From NCBI RefSeq assembly GCF_003934165.1, contig NZ_ML133511.1, positions 94,023 through 158,022 on the forward strand: a stretch of 64,000 nucleotides of DNA, written 5' to 3'. Shown piece by piece: positions 22,731-30,936 of this stretch (its first letter is position 1; every line of letters begins with the position of its first letter). The notes under the pieces are model-generated. The model made no database searches and was not told the DNA's origin. It worked only from the letters and a program-made list of their open reading frames with translations. Made by a program: the position numbers and the translations under genes. This DNA is from Borborobacter arsenicus. Its GTDB lineage: Bacteria > Pseudomonadota > Alphaproteobacteria > Rhizobiales > Rhizobiaceae.

Positions 22731-22941
22731 ATCCCTGGTAGGCCTGTCTTCTGGCGCTCTGCGGGCCTGTCGTAGGGTCAACGGCAGTCCTGTTGAAATC
22801 GAAAATCACCCTCGCTACTGTCAGCGGCAGAACGGCGGTGGAACGACCGTTGGCTCGCTCATCGAACCCGGTTTGTCACGGTTTCGGGGCGTTCGAAGCA
22901 CTTGTCGCTGCTGTCTAAGCGCGGCACTCGGGAGAGAGAAA

Positions 22942-24534
22942 ATGTTGAAAAATCTGCTGAAGGCGACCGTGTTCGCCGTAAGCCTGTCCGTGGCAGGAGG
23001 GGCGTTCATCGCCCCATCGCTTGCCGAAACCGTCTACAATCGCGGCAATTCGGCCGACCCTGAATCACTGGACCCGCATAAGACATCCACGGTCTATGAA
23101 GCCCATATCCTGCGCGACCTGTTTGAGGGCCTGGTCATGCAGGACCAGAATGCCGAAATGATCCCCGGCGCCGCCGAAAGCTGGACGGTCTCAGACGACG
23201 GCACCGTCTATACCTTCAAGCTGCGCAGCGGCGCGACCTGGTCGGACGGCAGCCCCGTGACGGCCGAGGACTTCGTCTACGCCTTCCGCCGGCTTGAGGA
23301 CCCGGCTACCGGCGCGGAATATGCCTCCATGCTCTATGTGGTGAAGAACGGCGAGGAAGTGAACACCGGCAAGGCAAAGCCGGAGGAGCTTGGCGTCAAG
23401 GCGGTGGACGACCTGACCTTCGAAGTCACGCTGAAATCCCCCACGCCCTATTTCCTGGAAATGCTGACCCACCAGTCGACCTATCCGGTTAACAAGGCGG
23501 CGATCGAGAAGCTCGGCGACGACTGGATCAAGCCGGGAAATCTGGTTTCCAATGGCGCATACACGCTCGCCGAATTCATCCCCAACGATCACATCAAGCT
23601 GGTCAAGAACCCCAAGTTCCACGACGCCGCCAATGTGAAGATCGACGTCGTCAATTATTTCCCGACCGAGGATCGTTCGACCGCGATCAAGCGTTTCGAG
23701 GCCGGCGAACTCGACAGCAATGACGACATCCCCACCGAGCAGATGGCCGACCTGAAGGCCAAGTTCGGCGACCAGCTTCGCATCGGACCTTATCTCGGCA
23801 CCTATTACTACGCGATCAAGACCGACAAGGCGCCTTGGGACAATGTCGAATTGCGCAACGCCATCTCCATGGCCATCGACCGCGACTTCCTAGCCGAGAA
23901 GGTCTGGCAGAACTCGATGATCCCCGGCTATTCGATGGTGCCTCCGGGCATCGAGGGCTATGAGTCGGCGATGGCCTCCTTCGCCGAAAAGTCGCAGATC
24001 GACCGCGAGGACGAGGCCAAGGCGATCCTGGAAAAACTCGGCTACGGTCCCGACAAGCCGCTGAAGATGGAAATCCGCTACAACACGTCGGAAAACCACA
24101 AGAACACCGCCGTCGCCATCCAGGAACAGCTGAAGCCTCTCGGTGTGGAAGTCACCCTGATCAACACCGATACGAAGACCCATTACGGGCTTCTGGAACA
24201 GAAGGGCGATTTCGACGTCGCCCGCGCCGGCTGGATCGCCGACTACAAGGATCCGGAAAGCTTCCTCGGCATTTCGCGCAAGGCAAGCGGCAACAACTAT
24301 GCCAACTACAACAGCCCGAAATTCGAGGAGCTGATGGATAAGGCGGCAGCGGCCGGCGGCAAGCCGGAAGAACGCCTGAAATATCTGTCGCAAGCCGAGC
24401 GCGTGCTGGTCGACGACGTCCCCAACCTCCCGCTGCTCTACTACAGCTACAAGAACCTCATTTCGCCCAAGCTGACGGGCTTTGTGCCGAATGTGATGGA
24501 TATCCATCCCTCGCGGTTCATCAGCAAGGAATAG
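22942..24534 (+). CDS. oppA: Oligopeptide ABC transporter, periplasmic substrate-binding protein
   Basis: SBP family 5 protein that captures peptides in the periplasm and delivers them to the OppBC permease. The start at 22942 is supported by GGGAGAGAG just upstream and by the Sec signal peptide that then begins the protein: basic MLKNLLK, a hydrophobic core, and a probable cleavage after APSLA. The mature N-terminus ETVYNRGNSADPESLDP is typical, followed by ILRDLFEGLVMQD, AAESWTVSDDGTVYTFKLR, GSPVTAEDFVYAFRR and LRNAISMAIDRDFL. The 530 residues match OppA/MppA-type proteins. The matching permease and ATPase genes follow in order after a hairpin-rich gap. Peptide preference is unknown. Confidence 0.92.
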   Translation: MLKNLLKATVFAVSLSVAGGAFIAPSLAETVYNRGNSADPESLDPHKTSTVYEAHILRDLFEGLVMQDQNAEMIPGAAESWTVSDDGTVYTFKLRSGATWSDGSPVTAEDFVYAFRRLEDPATGAEYASMLYVVKNGEEVNTGKAKPEELGVKAVDDLTFEVTLKSPTPYFLEMLTHQSTYPVNKAAIEKLGDDWIKPGNLVSNGAYTLAEFIPNDHIKLVKNPKFHDAANVKIDVVNYFPTEDRSTAIKRFEAGELDSNDDIPTEQMADLKAKFGDQLRIGPYLGTYYYAIKTDKAPWDNVELRNAISMAIDRDFLAEKVWQNSMIPGYSMVPPGIEGYESAMASFAEKSQIDREDEAKAILEKLGYGPDKPLKMEIRYNTSENHKNTAVAIQEQLKPLGVEVTLINTDTKTHYGLLEQKGDFDVARAGWIADYKDPESFLGISRKASGNNYANYNSPKFEELMDKAAAAGGKPEERLKYLSQAERVLVDDVPNLPLLYYSYKNLISPKLTGFVPNVMDIHPSRFISKE

Positions 24535-24547
24535 CGCCTCGCATCAC

Positions 24548-24720
24548 CGCCGCCTCCCCTTGGGGAGAGCGGCGAGGTTCACCGATCACGCAGCCGAAGT
24601 CTCTTCGGCTGCTTGATCCGTTGAATTTCCAGAGCGGCGCGTTCTGACTCAGGAGTGCCGCCGCTCTACTCCTTGTTCGAGCATCGATCGCCCGAAGTCA
24701 TGTCTTCGCGTCCGATGCTC
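24548..24720 (+). repeat. Run of four hairpins in the oppA-oppB intergenic region
   Basis: Four consecutive inverted repeats fill the 206-bp gap. They are 24548-24574 (CGCCGC-CTCCCC / GGGGAG-GCGGCG, imperfect), 24590-24612 (perfect 10-bp stem GCAGCCGAAG / CTTCGGCTGC, loop TCT), 24631-24667 (AGAGCGGCG / CGCCGCTCT) and 24679-24720 (GAGCATCG / CGATGCTC with an inner CGAAG / CTTCG). None is followed by a clear T-run. Placement after a binding-protein gene and before its permease is where mRNA-stabilising or attenuating structures often give excess SBP. That function is inferred. Confidence 0.6.
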
Positions 24721-24740
24721 CAGCGAAGCGGGGCCTTCCA

Positions 24741-25664
24741 ATGCTGCTCTATGTCATCAGGCGTCTGCTGACTGCCATCCCGACGCTATTCGTCATCGTC
24801 ACCCTCGCCTTTTTCCTCATCCGGGTCGCGCCGGGAGGGCCTTTCAATCAGGAGCGAGGCCTCAGCCCCGAAATCCGCGCCAATCTTGAAGCTCAATTCG
24901 GCCTCAACGATCCGCTCTGGCTGCAATATTTCAACTATCTGAAGAACCTGCTTCACGGCAATTTCGGCCCCAGCTACAACCTGCCCGATTTCACCGTCGG
25001 CGAACTGTTTGCGAAGGGCCTGCCGATCTCGATCCAGATCGGAGCCGCCGCACTCATCCTGGCAGTCCTCGTCGGCAGCACACTCGGCATCATCGCTGCC
25101 CTCAACCAGAACAGGATCGGCGACTATGCGGTCATCGCCACCGCCACCGCCGGCAGCACCATCCCAACCTTCGTCATCGCCCCGGTGATCCAGCTTCTGT
25201 TCGGACTGACATGGCACCTCCTGCCCATCGGCGGCTGGAACGACGGTGCATTCCTCAACAAGATCGGCCCGGTGCTCACGCTCGCTTTGCCGCAGATCGC
25301 CATAGTGGCGCGGCTGATGCGCGGCTCGATGATCGAATCCCTGCGCTCCCATCATATCCGAACGGCGCGCGCACTTGGCCTTTCCGGCTGGTCGGTTGTG
25401 GTCAAGCATGCGCTGCGCGGCGCCATGCTGCCGATCATCTCCTATGCCGGTCCGGCCGCTGCCGCCCTGCTGACGGGCTCGATCATCGTGGAAACTATTT
25501 TCGCCATTCCTGGCGTCGGGCGCTACTTTGTCGATGCAGCACTCAACCGCGACTATACGCTGGTCATGGGCACGGTGGTGGTGATCGCCATCTTCACCAT
25601 CCTGTTCAATCTCATCGTGGACATCCTCTACGCCTTTGCCGATCCGCGGGTGCGCTATGACTGA
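24741..25664 (+). CDS. oppB: Oligopeptide ABC transporter permease OppB
   Basis: Inner-membrane permease subunit of the peptide importer, 307 residues. The N-terminal RRLLTAIPTLFVIVTLAFFLIR segment is the family hallmark first membrane helix, followed by APGGPFNQERGLSPE and a periplasmic stretch. Further helices lie around residues 100-125, 135-160, 175-195, 230-255 and 275-300. The coupling (EAA-like) loop reads RTARALGLSGWSVVVKHALRGAMLP and contacts the ATPase. The stop overlaps the oppC start (ATGACTGA), implying coupled synthesis of the two permease halves. Confidence 0.93.
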   Translation: MLLYVIRRLLTAIPTLFVIVTLAFFLIRVAPGGPFNQERGLSPEIRANLEAQFGLNDPLWLQYFNYLKNLLHGNFGPSYNLPDFTVGELFAKGLPISIQIGAAALILAVLVGSTLGIIAALNQNRIGDYAVIATATAGSTIPTFVIAPVIQLLFGLTWHLLPIGGWNDGAFLNKIGPVLTLALPQIAIVARLMRGSMIESLRSHHIRTARALGLSGWSVVVKHALRGAMLPIISYAGPAAAALLTGSIIVETIFAIPGVGRYFVDAALNRDYTLVMGTVVVIAIFTILFNLIVDILYAFADPRVRYD

Positions 25665-26775
25665 TATCGCAGCCACCGCGCCGGTCACCGGCCGTTCGTT
25701 CTGGGGCGATGCCTGGGCACGCCTGAAGTCGAACAAGGCGGCCATGTTCAGCCTGTTCTATCTGGTGTTCATGGCCATCATCTGCATTGTCGGCCCGTTT
25801 TTCGTGCCGCACCAATACACCACCATCTATGCCGATTATGTGCGCACGCCACCCAGCCTGTCGGCCTATCCGCAGGCCGACATGATCGAGACTGCCCTTC
25901 ACGATGCGGTCAGGCGCATGCGTGTCGACACCCAGGAATGGCACCAGGAGGACGACCGCGTCTTCGTGACCGTTAAGTCTTCCAGGGAGATTGACGAGCG
26001 CAACACGCGCTATCTCGACCGTTCCGACACATTCGACGACGCCAGGATCGAAAGCCGATCCGACGACGGCCTGACAATGGTGATGAGCGCGGCGGTCAAG
26101 CAGAAATATTTCTTCTTCGGCACCGACAATACCGGCCGCGACCTGCTGTCACGAACGCTCATGGCCGGGCGCATATCGCTGGCCATCGGCCTTCTGGCCG
26201 GCGTGGTCGCGGTTGCCATCGGCGTCATCTACGGGGCGACCTCCGGCTTCATCGGCGGCAAGACCGACGAGGTCATGATGCGCATCGTCGACGTGCTCTA
26301 TTCGCTGCCCTTCATCTTCTTCGTCATCATGCTGGTGGTGTTTTTCGGGCGCAACTTCGTGCTGATGTTCATCGCCGTCGGCGCGGTGCTGTGGCTGGAC
26401 ATGGCGCGCATCGTGCGCGGCCAGGCCCTGTCGCTCCGCCGGCAGGAATATGTGCAGGCGGCCGAAGCGCTCGGCGTGCCGCGGCGCGGCATTCTGCAAC
26501 GGCACATCATCCCCAATCTGCTCGGGGTGGTGGTCATCTATATGACCCTGCTCGTGCCGCAGGTCATCATCCTGGAAAGCTTCCTGTCCTTCCTGGGGCT
26601 CGGCGTCCAGGAGCCGATGACGAGTTGGGGCGTGCTGATTTCGACGGGCGCCAAGAATATCGGCACCGCCAACTGGTTGCTATTCTTCCCGGCCTTCTTC
26701 CTCGTCTCCACGCTGTTTGCGCTGAATTTCGTCGGCGATGGCCTGCGTGACGCGCTCGACCCGAAGGATCGCTGA
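25657..26775 (+). CDS. oppC: Oligopeptide ABC transporter permease OppC with enlarged periplasmic loop
   Basis: Second permease subunit. The start at 25657 overlaps oppB by 8 bp. The 372 residues are longer than ordinary OppC (about 300). The excess lies between the first membrane helix (about residues 30-50) and the FFFGTDNTGRDLLSR motif at about 152-166, giving a polar periplasmic segment of about 100 residues instead of about 45. After that the protein is standard: ISLAIGLLAGVVAVAIGVIY, the coupling loop EYVQAAEALGVPRRGILQRH, and SFLSFLGLGVQEPMTSWG. The long loop may contact the binding protein; similar long forms exist in some alphaproteobacterial peptide permeases. Confidence 0.9.
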   Translation: MTDIAATAPVTGRSFWGDAWARLKSNKAAMFSLFYLVFMAIICIVGPFFVPHQYTTIYADYVRTPPSLSAYPQADMIETALHDAVRRMRVDTQEWHQEDDRVFVTVKSSREIDERNTRYLDRSDTFDDARIESRSDDGLTMVMSAAVKQKYFFFGTDNTGRDLLSRTLMAGRISLAIGLLAGVVAVAIGVIYGATSGFIGGKTDEVMMRIVDVLYSLPFIFFVIMLVVFFGRNFVLMFIAVGAVLWLDMARIVRGQALSLRRQEYVQAAEALGVPRRGILQRHIIPNLLGVVVIYMTLLVPQVIILESFLSFLGLGVQEPMTSWGVLISTGAKNIGTANWLLFFPAFFLVSTLFALNFVGDGLRDALDPKDR

Positions 26776-26776
26776 C

Positions 26777-28396
26777 ATGGAAAAACCCGCCGAGCCGATC
26801 CTATCCGTCAAGGACCTCCATGTCCGTTTCCGCACGCTGGATGGCGAGGTTCATGCCGTGAAGGGCATCAACCTTCACGTCAATGCCGGCGAAACCGTCG
26901 CCATCGTCGGCGAATCCGGTTCCGGCAAGAGCCAGACCATGATGGCGGCGATGAAGCTGCTTGCCTCCAATGGCGAGGCGACCGGCAGCGTCGATTATCG
27001 CGGGCGCAACCTGCTTGCGCTCACCAAATCCGAGCTCAATGCCGTTCGCGGCCGCAAGATCACTATGATCTTCCAGGAGCCGATGACCTCGCTGGACCCG
27101 CTCTACACCATCGGCAACCAGCTGATGGAGCCGATCAGGCGGCATCGTCGTCTTTCGGCCGCCGAGGCGCGCAAGGAAGCGCTGCGCCTGCTCGAGCTGG
27201 TAAAAATCCCCGACCCGGAGCGGCGCATGCGCTCCTATCCTTATGAAATGTCCGGCGGCCAGCGCCAGCGCGTGATGATCGCCATGGCGCTCGCCAATAA
27301 TCCCGACATATTGATAGCCGACGAGCCCACGACCGCGCTCGACGTAACCGTCCAGGCGCAGATCCTCGAACTGCTCGCCGAATTGCAGCGAACGCTCGGC
27401 ATGGCCATCGTCTTCATCACCCATGATCTGGGCATCGTCCGGCGCTTTGCCGACCGGGTCTATGTCATGCGCTACGGCGAAATCGTCGAGGAAGGCTCCA
27501 CCGAAGCGCTCTTTTCGGCTCCCAAGGAGGCCTATACCAAAATGCTTTTGGCGGCGGAGCCGACCGGCCGCAAGGCGCCGCCACCCGACACCGCCCCGAT
27601 CCTGCTCGATGGGCGCAATGTCGAAGTGGTGTTCAGGATCGGCGGCGGTTTGCTTGCCGGCCCTCCGCTGTTGCTGCGGGCGGTCGATTGCATCTCCCTT
27701 GCCCTGCGCAAGGGCCAGACCATCGGCATTGTCGGCGAATCCGGGTCCGGAAAATCGACACTCGGCCGCGCGCTGCTGAGGCTGCTGCCCAGCGAGGGCG
27801 CCATCCGCTTCGACACGCACGACATCTCAAAGGCGGACCGCGAGCAGATGCGGCCGCTCAGGCGCGAAATGCAACTGGTATTCCAGGACCCGTTCGGCTC
27901 GCTGTCGCCGCGCATGACCATCGGCCAGGTCATAACCGAGGGGCTGCTGGTCCATGAGCCGGGCCTGTCGGCCAAGGAGCGCGACCGCCGTGCGGTCGAA
28001 GCGCTAAACGAGGTCGGGCTCGACCCGGCCATGCGCAACCGCTACGCGCATGAGTTTTCCGGCGGCCAGAGGCAACGCATCGCCATTGCCCGCGCCATGA
28101 TCCTCAAGCCCAAGGTCGTCGTGCTGGATGAGCCCACCTCGGCGCTTGATCGCTCCGTGCAGAAACAGATCGTGGACCTGCTGCGCAAGCTTCAGGCAGA
28201 TCACGAACTGTCCTACCTGTTCATCAGCCACGATCTCGCGGTCGTGCGCGCTATGGCGGACTACATCATCGTCATGAAACAGGGAAAGATCGTCGAGGAA
28301 GGCCCGACCGAAGAGATTTTCGACAATCCGCGCGAAGTTTACACCCAGACCCTGATGGCGGCAGCGATCGACGTCACGAGGTTTCGCGTCGCCTGA
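26777..28396 (+). CDS. oppDF: Oligopeptide ABC transporter, fused OppD-OppF ATPase
   Basis: One 539-residue polypeptide carries both nucleotide-binding domains that energise the peptide importer. The first cassette has Walker [11 protein letters not shown], signature [12 protein letters not shown] and Walker [13 protein letters not shown]. The second has [27 protein letters not shown] and [12 protein letters not shown]. Each half keeps its Q-loop ([20 protein letters not shown]) and switch His ([16 protein letters not shown]), so both sites look competent. Usually oppD and oppF are separate genes; the fusion is seen in many rhizobial operons. The start at 26777 lies directly after the oppC stop (TGACATGG), replacing a longer frame that overlaps oppC. 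Confidence 0.93.
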   Translation: MEKPAEPILSVKDLHVRFRTLDGEVHAVKGINLHVNAGETVAIVGESGSGKSQTMMAAMKLLASNGEATGSVDYRGRNLLALTKSELNAVRGRKITMIFQEPMTSLDPLYTIGNQLMEPIRRHRRLSAAEARKEALRLLELVKIPDPERRMRSYPYEMSGGQRQRVMIAMALANNPDILIADEPTTALDVTVQAQILELLAELQRTLGMAIVFITHDLGIVRRFADRVYVMRYGEIVEEGSTEALFSAPKEAYTKMLLAAEPTGRKAPPPDTAPILLDGRNVEVVFRIGGGLLAGPPLLLRAVDCISLALRKGQTIGIVGESGSGKSTLGRALLRLLPSEGAIRFDTHDISKADREQMRPLRREMQLVFQDPFGSLSPRMTIGQVITEGLLVHEPGLSAKERDRRAVEALNEVGLDPAMRNRYAHEFSGGQRQRIAIARAMILKPKVVVLDEPTSALDRSVQKQIVDLLRKLQADHELSYLFISHDLAVVRAMADYIIVMKQGKIVEEGPTEEIFDNPREVYTQTLMAAAIDVTRFRVA

Positions 28397-28409
28397 TCGA
28401 CCGGCAGCC

Positions 28410-28658
28410 TCAACGTCGCGGCGGCTTGACCGGGCCGACGCCGATATCGACTGTCACGCTGCCCGAAACCCGGACGTCGAAATCCCCGACCTTGAACGTA
28501 CCGCTATTTGCGGCCTCGTCGTCGGGCTCGGGTGGCAGTTGTTTGACAATCGGTTCGGGCTGTTCAAACCCCGGCAATGCCTCCTCAGCCGAGGCTGCGG
28601 CAATGAATGCCGTTGAGAACAGTGCAGCCAGGCAGGGTAGGTTCAGCTTTCGCATCAT
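28410..28658 (-). CDS. Small secreted protein of unknown function
   Basis: An 82-residue ORF with a convincing Sec signal peptide: MMRKLNLP, then the hydrophobic CLAALFSTAFIAAA, and a probable cleavage at ASA-EEA. The mature part of about 58 residues is acidic in its first half (EQPEPIVKQLPPEPDDEAA), then has an alternating hydrophobic stretch (GTFKVGDFDVRVSGSVTVDI) that could form a small beta sheet, and ends PVKPPRR. I do not recognise a family. It is convergent with the opp operon, with 13 bp between stops. Codon choice (GC-rich third positions) resembles neighbouring genes, supporting translation. Function unknown. Confidence 0.55.
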   Translation of the reverse strand: MMRKLNLPCLAALFSTAFIAAASAEEALPGFEQPEPIVKQLPPEPDDEAANSGTFKVGDFDVRVSGSVTVDIGVGPVKPPRR

Positions 28659-28799
28659 GCCTCAGCATAGCGACGGTTGAGTCGATGCGCCAGTTGCTGT
28701 CCAGTCGGTGGAGACGACGCGGCGCGGAATCGGCCGATGCGATGTCCGCGCCTTGCGTCGAATTGCAATCGGTAAAGCAATGGCTGCTTTTATCGGCGG

Positions 28800-28949
28800 C
28801 TAGTTGGTCTGATTTTCCATGCTCAGGCGCAGGGCGCGCAAATGAGCAGTCTTTTTCTCCCGCTCGCGCCGCTCGCGTTCAATATATTCGCGCGCAATCC
28901 TGTCGGCGCGAACATGTCTGTTTTCAGCTTTTTCTCTACGTACTTCCAT
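28800..28949 (-). CDS. Possible 49-residue charged small protein
   Basis: Short leftward ORF found by reading the gap between the secreted protein and tRNA-Pro. It begins MEVRREKAENRHVRADRIAR, continues with a strongly charged helix-forming stretch rich in Arg and Glu (YIERERREREKK), and ends RALRLSMENQTN. Heptad-like alternation of charge suggests a single amphipathic or charged helix. A GTG at 28964 would add five residues. No good ribosome site is present: GGAG lies too far upstream of the ATG and overlaps the GTG. Flanks (28659-28799 and 28950-29113) show nothing else; the latter is AT-rich around 28965-29010 and may hold the promoter. Confidence 0.35.
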   Translation of the reverse strand: MEVRREKAENRHVRADRIAREYIERERREREKKTAHLRALRLSMENQTN

Positions 28950-29113
28950 CGTTGATATATGCACTCCATGTTACATATATCATTTAGGAATTTTATCTAA
29001 CATTTAAAGTATTCGCGACGAAACGCCACCCCAGCAAGCGAAATCAAGCGTGGTGAACGCATCGTCGCAATCACGACCGCGATCCAAAATACTCTGGAGA
29101 TATTTGATTTTAC

Positions 29114-29190
29114 TGGTCGGAGTGGCAGGATTTGAACCTGCGACCCCGTCGTCCCGAACGACGTGCGCTACCAGACTGCGCTACACTCCG
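29114..29190 (-). tRNA. tRNA-Pro (anticodon CGG)
   Basis: A 77-nt cloverleaf including an encoded CCA end. The acceptor stem is CGGAGTG / CACTCCG with discriminator A. The T arm is GCAGG-TTCAAAT-CCTGC, and the anticodon stem CGTCG / CGACG encloses the loop TTCGGGA, giving anticodon CGG (codon CCG). The gene stands alone between a small ORF and the mannose-metabolism genes. Confidence 0.97.
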
Positions 29191-29396
29191 TGACCAGACG
29201 GGGCGCTTATAGCTGGCGCTAAAAAATACCGCAAGCGTCAATGGAGGCTGCATCACGGCAAACTTCGCTTTTTGGCGAAGTCCGTTAAACCTTTTGGTTT
29301 CGCTGGCGTGCGAGACCATGGCTGCAAGGCTTAATGTGACGGTAAGCCGTTGCTGCTATTGTTAAAATCCGAGTCCGTGATCTGGAGCCGCTGCCC

Positions 29397-30917
29397 GTGA
29401 CCCATAAGCCCGTTGGCGCTGCCAAGCCCAACACCTTCGCCTTCGAGACCAGTGCCCTCATCAAGCCCACGGGCTTTCGCGAATATGACGCCCGCTGGTG
29501 GTTCGGCCATCCCGGATCGCCGAAGGAACCGGAACTCAATCTTGTCGGCGTGCAGGCGCTAGGCATGGGCCTCGGCACGCTGATCCGCCGGCTTGGCATC
29601 GGCCCCGACATCGTCACCGGGCATGATTTCCGCAGCTATTCGATGGCGATCAAATTGGCTCTCACCTCCGGACTGATGGCTGCCGGGGCTCGCGTCAAGG
29701 ATGTCGGCCTTGCACTATCGCCGATGGCTTATTTCGCGCAATTCGCGCTGGACACGCCATCGGTCGCCATGGTCACCGCCTCTCACAACGAGAATGGCTG
29801 GACCGGCGTGAAAATGGGTGCCGCACGCCCCCTCACCTTCGGGCCGGAGGAAATGAGCGCTCTGAAGCGCATCGTTCTGGAGGGCGATTTCGACCTTGCC
29901 GGCGGCGGCTCCTACGAATTCATCGAGGGTTTCCGCGAGGTCTATCTGGCCGATTTGGTGCCCGGCAAGGCGATCGGACGCAAGCTGAAAGTGGTGGCTG
30001 CCTGCGGCAATGGCACCGCCGGCGCCTTTGCCCCGCAGGCGCTGGAAGCGATCGGCTGCGAGGTCATCCCACTCGACACCGAACTCGACCACACCTTCCC
30101 ACGCTACAATCCCAACCCGGAAGACATGCAGATGCTGCATGCCATCCGCGACAAGGTGCTGGAAACCGGCGCCGATGTCGGGCTCGGCTTCGACGGTGAC
30201 GGCGACCGCTGCGGCGTGGTCGACAATGAGGGCAACGAGATCTTCGCCGACAAGGTCGGCGTCATGCTGGCGCGCGACATTTCCACCGTGTACCCGAACA
30301 GCGTCTTCGTCGCCGATGTGAAATCGACCGGCCTGTTCCAAACCGACGAGGTGCTGCGAAGGAACGGTGCCCGCACTGATTACTGGAAGACCGGCCATTC
30401 CTATATCAAGCGGCGGGTCACCGAACTCGGCGCCATCGCCGGCTTCGAGAAATCCGGCCACTTCTTCTTCAATCCGCCGATCGGGCGCGGCTATGACGAC
30501 GGTCTGGTGACGGCCATCGCGATTTGTGAAATGCTCGACCGCAATCGAGGCAAGTCGATGGCCGATCTCTATCGCGAATTGCCGGTCACTTTCGGCACAC
30601 CCACCATGTCGCCGCATTGCGACGACGAGGTCAAATATGGGGTGGTCGACAAGGTGGTTGCCGATTTTCACGCCATGAAAGAGCGTGGCGAGCTTTTTGC
30701 CGGCCAGAAGATCACCGATCTCATCACCGTCAACGGCGTCCGCGTAGTGGCTGAAGACGGCACCTGGGGGCTGGTGCGGGCATCCTCCAACAAGCCTGAA
30801 ATCGTCGTCGTCGCGGAAAGTCCGATCTCGGCGGATCGGCGGCGCGAAATGTTCAATGCTGTCGATGCGGTGCTGAGGAAAAACCCGCAGGTCGGCGCCT
30901 ACAACCAAACATTTTGA
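29397..30917 (+). CDS. Phosphomannomutase / phosphoglucomutase
   Basis: Alpha-D-phosphohexomutase that interconverts mannose-6-phosphate and mannose-1-phosphate, and often the glucose forms too. The 506 residues start at a GTG preceded by GGAG. Motifs are the N-terminal GFREYDARWWFG, the phosphoserine loop VTASHNENGWTGVKMG (Ser at about residue 129), the metal loop FDGDGDRCG and the sugar specificity loop GFEKSGHFFFNPP. It is somewhat longer than the 460-residue AlgC type. It is followed 19 bp later by the guanylyltransferase fusion, so the pair supplies GDP-mannose for polysaccharide or glycolipid synthesis. Distinct from pgm at 15.2 kb, which is glucose-specific. Confidence 0.9.
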   Translation: MTHKPVGAAKPNTFAFETSALIKPTGFREYDARWWFGHPGSPKEPELNLVGVQALGMGLGTLIRRLGIGPDIVTGHDFRSYSMAIKLALTSGLMAAGARVKDVGLALSPMAYFAQFALDTPSVAMVTASHNENGWTGVKMGAARPLTFGPEEMSALKRIVLEGDFDLAGGGSYEFIEGFREVYLADLVPGKAIGRKLKVVAACGNGTAGAFAPQALEAIGCEVIPLDTELDHTFPRYNPNPEDMQMLHAIRDKVLETGADVGLGFDGDGDRCGVVDNEGNEIFADKVGVMLARDISTVYPNSVFVADVKSTGLFQTDEVLRRNGARTDYWKTGHSYIKRRVTELGAIAGFEKSGHFFFNPPIGRGYDDGLVTAIAICEMLDRNRGKSMADLYRELPVTFGTPTMSPHCDDEVKYGVVDKVVADFHAMKERGELFAGQKITDLITVNGVRVVAEDGTWGLVRASSNKPEIVVVAESPISADRRREMFNAVDAVLRKNPQVGAYNQTF

Positions 30918-30936
30918 CGTAAGCGGCGAGCAGGGC

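Noticed and set aside
28607-28987. 126-codon rightward frame over the small-protein region
   Set aside because: Overlaps the signal-peptide gene antisense, has irregular composition, and its end is in the AT-rich patch; the leftward small ORFs fit better.
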